From NCBI GenBank assembly GCA_910584865.1, contig CAJUCE010000070.1, positions 1 to 9,253 on the forward strand: DNA of 9,253 bases. The letters run 5' to 3'. The translations under genes and the position numbers were made by a program. The stretch comes from an uncultured Acetatifactor sp. GTDB taxonomy: Bacteria; Bacillota; Clostridia; Lachnospirales; Lachnospiraceae. The notes below the pieces were generated by a model. The model saw nothing but the letters and a program-made list of their open reading frames with translations, was not told the origin of the DNA and did no database searches. Shown piece after piece: positions 1 through 5,640 of the stretch. Within the stretch, counting starts at the first letter, position 1, and the number at the start of each line of letters is the position of its first letter.

Positions 1-207
1 ACCGTTTTATTTTGGAATTTTCAGGGTTGCATTACTGTTCATTTGTCAAGGTTCCAAGTCGTTTTCAACTTTTTGTGTTATCCCCTTTTCATCGGCGACA
101 ACTTTTATAGGATATCATGTTTCTTACCTGTTGTCAACAACTTTTTTCATTTTTTTACCACTTTTTTATTTCTCTCTTTCAGAAACACTTTTTCGCGGTA
201 GGTTTTT
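1..207 (-). other. Gene-free leader downstream of tandem leftward promoters
   Basis: No convincing coding region is visible here on either strand. The stretch is AT-rich with many T runs on the plus strand. Read on the minus strand it follows two strong promoters and would be the untranslated leader of something transcribed leftward past the edge. A further TTGACA hexamer lies at 49-44 on the minus strand, but no good -10 box follows it inside the window. A long gene-free leader behind stacked consensus promoters is typical of rRNA or other stable RNA operons. That is inference, because no RNA gene itself is in view. Confidence 0.4.
109..137 (-). promoter_or_regulatory. Leftward sigma-A promoter, downstream of a pair
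   Basis: On the minus strand TTGACA (137-132) is followed after 17 bases by TATCCT (114-109). A TG dinucleotide one base before the -10 box makes it an extended -10. The TTGACA sits inside a short palindromic stretch (TTGTTGACAA). It lies about 100 bases downstream of the next promoter and points at whatever gene lies left of the window. Confidence 0.6.
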
Positions 208-237
208 ATTATAGCACCTGTCTTTTCGATTTGTCAA
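208..237 (-). promoter_or_regulatory. Strong leftward sigma-A promoter beyond cvpA
   Basis: On the minus strand a perfect TTGACA (237-232) and a perfect TATAAT (213-208) are separated by 18 bases, with TG one base upstream of the -10 box. This is close to the full housekeeping consensus. It starts 43 bases after the cvpA stop codon, so it opens a new transcription unit rather than serving the genes of this window. I see no strong terminator between the cvpA stop and this promoter. Confidence 0.75.
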
Positions 238-280
238 TCCTATTTTTGTAATTTTTAACACAATTTTCTATACTCAGGAT

Positions 281-814
281 TTATAGCCCCAAAATTTCCA
301 TTAAAGGCACAAAATCAAATTCATCCAGGAAACGTCCGATCCAATGAGCAAGATAATTATGTTGGTAAATCCACTTCAAAATACCGCTTTCCTCTGTATA
401 TTTTAAAATATGCTGCCCGACGGCGCCTATGTCCATCATCATGATAAAGGCGTAAATTGTCCAAAGAACCAAAATAATTTCAAAAACACCAAAAACAATT
501 CCCAACACCTTATCCAAAAAATGTATTATCGGCAGTTTTGCAAATAGTTTTGCTGAGAAAAAGACCAGTCCCAGTAAATGATGTACCGTCAGCACTAAGA
601 GCAGCAAGATGCCTACAACGATGACATTAAATACTCTTCCGTCATGATAACTGTTGACACCATAGGCCAACAGTGCCGCCACAACGCATAATATGATCAT
701 GGAAACCAGAGAGATCACTTCCTTGACTACTCCCTTTTTGTACCCGTCCACAACTTTAAACAGGACCGCCAGCACTACCGCAACCAACATGATATTCAGA
801 TTGAATCCGCCCAT
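281..814 (-). CDS. CvpA family integral membrane protein
   Basis: A 177-residue protein that is almost entirely hydrophobic, with four likely membrane segments at about residues 6-22, 31-51, 61-84 and 102-127 and a short polar tail. The first loop has the family's Asp-Gly...Gly pattern (D23, G24, G28 in VDGYKKGVV), and its length is near the usual 160-180 residues. The founding member, E. coli CvpA, is needed for colicin V production, but the molecular role of the family in Clostridia is not settled; an envelope function is the safest statement. The ATG is preceded by GGGGAGAG at a workable spacing. It begins 19 bases after the DUF5711-like gene stops, so the two are almost certainly one transcript. 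Confidence 0.85.
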   Translation of the reverse strand: MGGFNLNIMLVAVVLAVLFKVVDGYKKGVVKEVISLVSMIILCVVAALLAYGVNSYHDGRVFNVIVVGILLLLVLTVHHLLGLVFFSAKLFAKLPIIHFLDKVLGIVFGVFEIILVLWTIYAFIMMMDIGAVGQHILKYTEESGILKWIYQHNYLAHWIGRFLDEFDFVPLMEILGL

Positions 815-833
815 TCTTTTCTCTCCCCGTTCT

Positions 834-2030
834 TTATTTTAATTGAATTGTATCTATTGACGAATCTGTAATCAGTATGTATCTATATGCTTTCCCCGAG
901 GGAATCATGAGTCCAACCGGCTTTACAAAGTTCCCGCGAAACTTTTCGATCCCACCCATCGTCATTACACGGCATTCCGTTTCGTTATATATCACAAAGG
1001 TATCTTTATCAAAAAAGATATCCGTATAGTCCATATCGAAGTAAAAGACTTTGGCCTGTTCATTTGTCTTTGTCGTGTCGTACACGTTCAATTGATACTT
1101 ATTTTCACTGTTATCCGAGAAAAAGACCAGTCCGATATACCTGTCATCATAAAATACAGACTGAACTTCTCTGTCATACATATATCCCGCCTGCGGATTC
1201 GGCACGTAACCTCCTGAATATATAATCAGCTGTCCATCCCCCACTGCAAACGCCGTATCATTATTGATAAATTTCACGGTTGGTATCAACATATCCGTAT
1301 AGGCCCAGGTGCTTACGAGAAAGTCGCTGGCATTGGAACCCACTACGCCGAAATTGTAAAATGCAATATTGGTCTTCAGAACACCCGCATCCAAATAGAC
1401 ATATGCCACACAGAGCAATTCTCCATTAGGAGAGAGACTGACAGCCATCGGATATCCGGAATCATCCATATGTGTCCTTCCTTCTATCATCCCGCTGCTA
1501 CTATATGTATTCACCCAGGTAATATCGGAATCGGCAAGCACCGCCGTCACAGTGCCTGTTTCGGAAACGGTCAGTTCACGAATTGGCATCGTTGTGCTGA
1601 TCTCTCCCAGCAGCTTCTCCGTATTCGCAACATAAATCTCTCTTCCGTTATAATCTCCCATAGCCACAGTATTCCCATTCACCGCCAGCCTTATATCCTG
1701 AATCTCAAAAGTCTGATTCCAGTTTACATTTCCCCGGGCATCCCTGCAATGCGCACCATCCTTGCTGAAAGTCAAAATCAGATTTCCCAGTCTCATGTCT
1801 GTTGCTCCGCTGACACTTTCCCGGTCAACGGAAGCAACAATATCGTAATCCGTATATATCTTATTTCTATATTGCAGAATTAAAAAAACTACTGCCACTG
1901 CCAGCACAACCACTATGAGCAGAATTCTGAAAACGGAGGCCATTCTATGTTTCGCAATCTTTTCTTTATAGTCTTCCCGTTTTTCTCCCCTCTTCTCTAT
2001 CTCTTTCATGTAGCTTCTGATATCTGCCAT
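834..2030 (-). CDS. DUF5711-like single-pass membrane protein, probable beta-propeller
   Basis: With the chosen start the product is 398 residues. A charged cytoplasmic N-terminus of about 30 residues (KEIEKRGEKREDYKEK) leads into one membrane helix at about residues 32-53. The rest is a long outer region rich in short beta-strand-like segments with repeated small polar turns, which suggests a WD40/PQQ-type propeller. Size and order match what I recall of the DUF5711 family, common in Clostridia and often beside cvpA. No catalytic motif is visible and the function is unknown; a role at the cell envelope is inferred from topology and neighbours. The start at 2030 was chosen because GGAGG (2039-2035) lies just upstream. 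An in-frame ATG at 2063 lacks a ribosome binding site and falls inside the 57-bp repeat. Confidence 0.75.
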   Translation of the reverse strand: MADIRSYMKEIEKRGEKREDYKEKIAKHRMASVFRILLIVVVLAVAVVFLILQYRNKIYTDYDIVASVDRESVSGATDMRLGNLILTFSKDGAHCRDARGNVNWNQTFEIQDIRLAVNGNTVAMGDYNGREIYVANTEKLLGEISTTMPIRELTVSETGTVTAVLADSDITWVNTYSSSGMIEGRTHMDDSGYPMAVSLSPNGELLCVAYVYLDAGVLKTNIAFYNFGVVGSNASDFLVSTWAYTDMLIPTVKFINNDTAFAVGDGQLIIYSGGYVPNPQAGYMYDREVQSVFYDDRYIGLVFFSDNSENKYQLNVYDTTKTNEQAKVFYFDMDYTDIFFDKDTFVIYNETECRVMTMGGIEKFRGNFVKPVGLMIPSGKAYRYILITDSSIDTIQLK

Positions 2031-2056
2031 GATTCCTCCGATTTGATGTAAAATTG

Positions 2057-2113
2057 AGCGCATATGGAATCAATAGTTGACTCAATGTCCTTCTGAGTCA
2101 ACATTATACCATA
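2057..2113. repeat. 57-bp direct repeat, copy 1, with internal hairpin
   Basis: This 57-base segment is identical, base for base as I read it, to 2128-2184, with an offset of 71. It contains a 9-bp inverted repeat, GTTGACTCA at 2076-2084 and TGAGTCAAC at 2094-2102, around a 9-base loop. No U-tract follows the hairpin on either strand, so it is not a standard terminator. It ends 26 bases before the DUF5711-like start codon. Confidence 0.9.
2103..2111 (-). promoter_or_regulatory. Possible extended -10 promoter in repeat copy 1
   Basis: The minus strand reads TGGTATAAT, a perfect extended -10 element, directly abutting the palindrome of the same repeat copy. No recognisable -35 hexamer lies 16-18 bases upstream. 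If active it would fire toward the DUF5711-like gene, with a start point inside the palindrome, so a protein bound there could control it. This is inference from sequence alone. Confidence 0.35.
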
Positions 2114-2127
2114 ATTACATGCGCCCC

Positions 2128-2184
2128 AGCGCATATGGAATCAATAGTTGACTCAATGTCCTTCTGAGTCAACATTATACCATA
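2128..2184. repeat. 57-bp direct repeat, copy 2, with internal hairpin
   Basis: Second exact copy, with the inverted repeat at 2147-2155 and 2165-2173. It begins 6 bases downstream of the LysM gene stop on the minus strand. The 14-base spacer between copies forms, with the repeat edge, a further 6-bp hairpin (ATGCGC at 2119-2124, GCGCAT at 2129-2134). Perfect identity over 57 bases points to a recent tandem duplication or to selection on the sequence. Confidence 0.9.
2174..2182 (-). promoter_or_regulatory. Possible extended -10 promoter in repeat copy 2
   Basis: Same TGGTATAAT motif as in copy 1, 71 bases further upstream, again with no clear -35 box (the hexamer at 2202-2197 reads CTACCA). 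If both are used, the DUF5711-like and cvpA genes would have tandem promoters separate from the LysM gene. Confidence 0.35.
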
Positions 2185-2190
2185 TAATTC

Positions 2191-3465
2191 CTATTGTGGT
2201 AGAAAAATTTTCTCTCCTTCCTTAATGTCGTCCGGATCGTCAATATTATTCAGGGAACAGATCTCCCGCACCCGAGCGTCGCTGCCATATTTTCGGATGC
2301 AGATACCAATCAGGGTATCCCCTCTCTGTACAATATAAGATGTCAGCTCTGCGGCCTGATCCGGTGTGGGCTGGGGCGTAGGCTCCGGAGTAGGCTGAGG
2401 CGTGGGCTCTGGAGTAGGCTGGGGTGTGGGCTCCGGGGTAGGCTGGGGCTCCGGAGTAGCCTGCTGATCCGGCGTCTGTGCAGATTCCGGCGGGGCTTGT
2501 CCGTTTCCGGACGGCTGCCCGGACGCCTGCTCCGTCTGCTGCCCGGATTGCTGTGTAATCTCTGCCCCTTCACCGTTTGCCGGATTGGCGGCCTGTCCCG
2601 AATCCGATTCCGGAGAGCCTTCTCCTGCCGCCGTATTCTCCTGCCGAATCGCATCCGTCAGCTTGTCCTCCGCCACAATGGTTCCCACCTGAGCAGAACC
2701 ATTGGATACCTCCACTACATCCGGGAGCTGCTTCCTGGACATATTTTCCATCAGCTGCCTGGCCGCGGTCTGCCATTCCTCAAGCCTTTCCCCATTTCCC
2801 ATCGTCGCCAGACCTGTCACACACAAAAGAGCAAACACTGCCGCAGCTGCGAACTTCATATTCCGCATCTTCCCGGCTCCGCTTTCCGCCCCGGATGCCG
2901 GCTGCTTCCTCTCTCTGACCTTGAAATGAAATGCCTGTCCCCGCTTGTCCTCCGCCAGCGCACGTCTTTCTTCCTGACGTTTTCTTACCACATCATATTT
3001 CTCCTGATCGACGGTTTCCGGTTGTATTTCTTCCTGACGTTCTTCCAGCATAAATGCCAGCATCGCATCATTTTTCTCATAAAATTGTGCATACCCCTCC
3101 ACATATCTGCAGACACTCTGCTCACAGATATGAAAACCTTCCACCATCTCCCCGTCGAGTATACGATATCCCAGGAAAATATAATCGGGAAAATATTTCC
3201 TGCGCTGCTTTTCAATCTCCTGCTGCACTGCCTGAGACAGATGACGGCATTCCCTCTGAAGGAACAAAAGCCGGCATGCCCCGTAGAGAAATAGATAAGT
3301 AATGCCTCCCTCTTCTTTCTTCACTCCGTACATTGCCGCGGTCAGCTCCTTATCTTTGGCATGCTGATTCAGCTGCTTTATGTAAGAAATGACATAATCC
3401 TCCACATAAATCTTACAATGCGGATTCGTTTCTCCGATTTGTGTAATGTTTTTCGGCAATTCCAT
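2191..3465 (-). CDS. Membrane-anchored LysM protein with novel N-terminal domain
   Basis: With the chosen start the product is 424 residues. A folded-looking N-terminal domain spans about residues 15-140, followed by a charged linker rich in Glu, Arg and Lys. One hydrophobic segment lies at about 203-222. An outer low-complexity region rich in Gln, Gly, Ser and Glu leads to a Thr-Pro-Glu/Gln-Pro repeat at about 337-368. A C-terminal LysM domain (about 375-424) carries RGDTL, IRKYG and a final EGEKIFLPQ. LysM binds peptidoglycan glycan chains, so the protein should sit in the membrane and reach the wall through its proline-rich spacer, with the N-terminal domain in the cytoplasm. That domain I do not recognise. 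The start at 3465 was chosen because GGAGG (3478-3474) lies eight bases upstream; a TTG at 3495 has no such site. Confidence 0.8.
   Translation of the reverse strand: MELPKNITQIGETNPHCKIYVEDYVISYIKQLNQHAKDKELTAAMYGVKKEEGGITYLFLYGACRLLFLQRECRHLSQAVQQEIEKQRRKYFPDYIFLGYRILDGEMVEGFHICEQSVCRYVEGYAQFYEKNDAMLAFMLEERQEEIQPETVDQEKYDVVRKRQEERRALAEDKRGQAFHFKVRERKQPASGAESGAGKMRNMKFAAAAVFALLCVTGLATMGNGERLEEWQTAARQLMENMSRKQLPDVVEVSNGSAQVGTIVAEDKLTDAIRQENTAAGEGSPESDSGQAANPANGEGAEITQQSGQQTEQASGQPSGNGQAPPESAQTPDQQATPEPQPTPEPTPQPTPEPTPQPTPEPTPQPTPDQAAELTSYIVQRGDTLIGICIRKYGSDARVREICSLNNIDDPDDIKEGEKIFLPQ
2369..2458. repeat. 24-bp tandem repeat coding for the Pro-rich spacer
   Basis: Three near-identical 24-base units (2369-2392, 2393-2416, 2417-2440) are followed by a shortened 18-base unit (2441-2458). 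Each full unit codes on the minus strand for eight residues of the pattern TPEPTPQP. The units differ at only a few positions, mostly silent. Copy number is a likely source of length variation between strains. Confidence 0.85.
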
Positions 3466-3478
3466 ATAAAACACCTCC

Positions 3479-3511
3479 CATACCGTTTGTAACAATCATA
3501 ACATCGGTATG
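3479..3511. promoter_or_regulatory. Inverted repeat abutting the LysM gene ribosome site
   Basis: CATACCG (3479-3485) and CGGTATG (3505-3511) form a perfect 7-bp inverted repeat with a 19-base loop. On the minus-strand transcript the second arm ends directly at the GGAGG ribosome binding site of the LysM gene (3478-3474). It could be an operator or an RNA structure affecting translation. The pairing is visible; any function is inferred. Confidence 0.35.
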
Positions 3512-3517
3512 CGAGGT

Positions 3518-3546
3518 ATTTTAGCATTCTTTGTCGCGCCTGAAAA
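3518..3546 (-). promoter_or_regulatory. Possible promoter for the LysM gene
   Basis: On the minus strand TTTTCA (3546-3541) and TAAAAT (3523-3518) are 17 bases apart, with TG one base before the -10 box. The -35 matches four of six consensus positions. It lies between the galM stop and the LysM start and would place the start point near the inverted repeat at 3479-3511. Confidence 0.4.
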
Positions 3547-3572
3547 AGAAATCTTCGACATTCTTCGCAATA

Positions 3573-4619
3573 TCATAGAAAAAGAAAACGATATACTGTA
3601 ACCGAATCATACTCTGTATCTTCCCCGAAAACTGCCCCCGGGAATTTCGGTTTATTGGCAGCGTCCGGAAAATACTGTGTCTCCAGACACAGACCGGAGC
3701 GATAACCATAGGCGGCTCCTCCCTTTCCGATCTGCTCTTCAATAAAATTTCCGGCATAAAACTGCACACCCGGCAGTGTGGTATAAGCTTCCAATGTACG
3801 CCCCGACACCGGCGCCTTCAGCACGGCAAACCGACGCAGAGTCCCGTCCCAGTTATCGATTACCCAGTTATGGTCATATCCTGCAGCAAATTTCAATTGT
3901 TCAAAATCAGCGCCGATCTCTTCTCCAACCCGCTTCGGCACGGTAAAATCCATGGGCGTGCCTGCCACCGGTGCAATCTCTCCGGTAGGTATGGAGCCTG
4001 CATCCGCCGGGGTAAAGCGCGATGCCTTCAGCTGTAATATATGTCCTTCTATCGTACCTTGGTCATGTCCCTCAAGATTAAAATAAGTATGATTGGTAAA
4101 ATTCAAAATCGTCCGCCTGTCGCTGATACCATGATAATGCAGCTGCAGCTCATTTCCTTCGCTCAGCGAGTATGTGACACTTGCTTTTTTATTTCCGGGA
4201 AATCCCATGCTGCCGTCGCAATCTTCCAGAGAAAATGTGACGCTATTGTCTCCTACAGCGGCCTCCCACAGACGCTTGTGCCATCCCTGTTCTTTATGGC
4301 TGTGGAGATTGTTCTCACCGTCATTTGCGTCCAGCCGCCATGTCTTCCCCTCCAGTTCAAATGCGGCGCCCCCGATCCGGTTGGCATTCGGACCGATCAC
4401 GGCACCGAAAAAGCTGGGATTCTTCAGATAGTCCTCCCCCCGGTCAAAGCCCAGCACCACATCCGCAGCCTTTCCTTCTCTGTCCGGGCAAATCAGCCTG
4501 ACCAGAATTGCGCCCACATTTGTCACTGCTGCCTGCATTCCATTTTTATTGGAAATGGTATACAAATTGATTTCTCTTCCATCCGGATATAAGCCGAATG
4601 GGCTTACTGTTACTGACAT
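3573..4619 (-). CDS. galM: Aldose 1-epimerase (galactose mutarotase)
   Basis: Interconverts the alpha and beta anomers of galactose or glucose in the cytoplasm, feeding the Leloir pathway. At 348 residues it has the normal family length. Residues matching the catalytic set known from Lactococcus GalM are visible: Arg in the PNANRI motif (about R81), His in NNLHSH (about H106), His in NHTYFNLEG (about H177), Asp in GYDHNWV (about D249) and Glu in LCLETQ (about E313). The enzyme should therefore be active. The start at 4619 was preferred over the in-frame ATG at 4652 because GGAGG (4632-4628) lies eight bases upstream of it, and the homologous domain begins soon after. No other galactose genes are nearby, so it sits as a single sugar gene behind recR, either read through from that operon or from a weak local promoter. 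Confidence 0.93.
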   Translation of the reverse strand: MSVTVSPFGLYPDGREINLYTISNKNGMQAAVTNVGAILVRLICPDREGKAADVVLGFDRGEDYLKNPSFFGAVIGPNANRIGGAAFELEGKTWRLDANDGENNLHSHKEQGWHKRLWEAAVGDNSVTFSLEDCDGSMGFPGNKKASVTYSLSEGNELQLHYHGISDRRTILNFTNHTYFNLEGHDQGTIEGHILQLKASRFTPADAGSIPTGEIAPVAGTPMDFTVPKRVGEEIGADFEQLKFAAGYDHNWVIDNWDGTLRRFAVLKAPVSGRTLEAYTTLPGVQFYAGNFIEEQIGKGGAAYGYRSGLCLETQYFPDAANKPKFPGAVFGEDTEYDSVTVYRFLFL

Positions 4620-4676
4620 ATCTGTCACCTCCGTACCGTACCTGACTGTCATTCCAGGGCCTGTGTCAAAGTACCA

Positions 4677-5273
4677 TTATAATTCCACCCGTCCCTCCAA
4701 TGCGCGCAGGAGCGTCACCTCATCAATGTATTCCAGATCCCCGCCCACCGGGACGCCGCTGGCAATTCTGGTCACCTTAATCCCTGTCGGTTTAATCAGC
4801 TTCGCTATATACATGGCTGTGGTCTCACCCTCCAGGCTGGAATTGGTAGCAATGATGACTTCCTCCACTTCCCCCTGAAGCCGCTCCATCAGCTCCTTCA
4901 GCCGGATATCTCCGGGACCGATACCAAGCATGGGAGAAATTGCGCCATGAAGTACATGGTATACGCCCTCATACCGTCCCGTCTTCTCATATGCCGCCAG
5001 ATCCCTGGTATTCTCCACTACCATAATCTGCTGATGATTGCGCTTTGAACTGGCGCAGACGGGACAGATTTCCCTGTCTGTCAGCGTAAAACATTCTCTG
5101 CAATACCGTACATTCTCCTTAGCCGCCGTTATTGTTTCCGTCAGCCTCCGCACCTTATCTGCCGGCATATTGATCAAATGGAATGCCAGCCGCTGGGCGG
5201 ATTTGCTCCCGATACCCGGAAGCCCTGCCAATTCTTCTATTAATTTATTGATATGTCCGCTGTAAAGCTCCAT
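4677..5273 (-). CDS. recR: Recombination mediator protein RecR
   Basis: Acts with RecO and RecF to load RecA on gapped or damaged DNA. The 198-residue length is standard. Domains appear in the expected order: a helix-hairpin-helix at about residues 9-30 (LAGLPGIGSKSAQR); a four-cysteine zinc finger with C58, C61, C70 and C73; a Toprim domain beginning at about residue 81 with the acidic VVENTRD motif; and the conserved tail IASGVPVGGDLEYIDE. The start codon overlaps the ybaB stop by one base (TGATG at 5275-5271), which implies translational coupling. The link to ybaB and dnaX is one of the most conserved gene groups in bacteria and supports all three calls. Confidence 0.97.
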   Translation of the reverse strand: MELYSGHINKLIEELAGLPGIGSKSAQRLAFHLINMPADKVRRLTETITAAKENVRYCRECFTLTDREICPVCASSKRNHQQIMVVENTRDLAAYEKTGRYEGVYHVLHGAISPMLGIGPGDIRLKELMERLQGEVEEVIIATNSSLEGETTAMYIAKLIKPTGIKVTRIASGVPVGGDLEYIDEVTLLRALEGRVEL

Positions 5274-5617
5274 CAGAAAGGCAAACCTCCCAGGCCGCCT
5301 GTCATCTTACCCATCAGCTCCGCACTGGCTTCCTCTGCCTTCCGCAGCGCCTCGTTGACAGCTGCCACAATTAAATCCTGAAGCATCTCGATATCCTCCG
5401 GATCCACAACCTCCTCCGAGAGCGTTACTTTCAGGAGATCTTTCTTTCCGCTCACCGTCGCTTCCACGGCTCCGCCGCCTGAAGAAGCCGTGAATTCCTT
5501 CGTCTCCAGTTCTTTCTGTCCTTCCTCCATCTGACGCTGCATTCTCTGCGCCTGTTTCATCAAATTGGTCATGTTTCCAGGCATTGCACCGCCTGGAAAG
5601 CCTCCGCGTTTTGCCAT
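5273..5617 (-). CDS. YbaB/EbfC family nucleoid-associated protein
   Basis: A 114-residue DNA-binding protein of the YbaB/EbfC family, which forms dimers with a tweezer shape and coats DNA without strong sequence preference. The Gly/Met-rich start (GGFPGGAMPGNM) leads to a helix with the family pattern NLMKQAQRMQRQMEE at about residues 18-32. A beta-strand core (FTASSGGGAVEATVSGKKDL) and a long C-terminal helix follow. Length and order match the family. It starts 23 bases after dnaX with an AGGAG site and ends by overlapping recR, placing it in the usual dnaX-ybaB-recR arrangement. The exact role is unsettled; involvement in chromosome packing and repair is the common view. Confidence 0.95.
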   Translation of the reverse strand: MAKRGGFPGGAMPGNMTNLMKQAQRMQRQMEEGQKELETKEFTASSGGGAVEATVSGKKDLLKVTLSEEVVDPEDIEMLQDLIVAAVNEALRKAEEASAELMGKMTGGLGGLPF

Positions 5618-5640
5618 TTTTTATCTCCTATCTCCATGCA

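Noticed and set aside
2076..2173. Hairpins in the 57-bp repeats as intrinsic terminators for the LysM gene
   Set aside because: Stems are good but no run of T follows on either strand within the expected distance.
2057..2184. A short CRISPR array
   Set aside because: Only two repeat copies of 57 bases with one 14-base spacer, no cas genes; the unit length and spacer do not fit.
2497..3294. A 265-codon open frame on the plus strand opposite the LysM gene
   Set aside because: Composition is Cys/Pro/Arg/Leu-rich as in antisense frames, with no ribosome site or domain; the minus strand has a well-supported gene.
4641..4669. TTGACA on the minus strand upstream of galM as a promoter
   Set aside because: The hexamer 17 bases on reads GTCAGG and nearby spacings are no better, so there is no usable -10 box.
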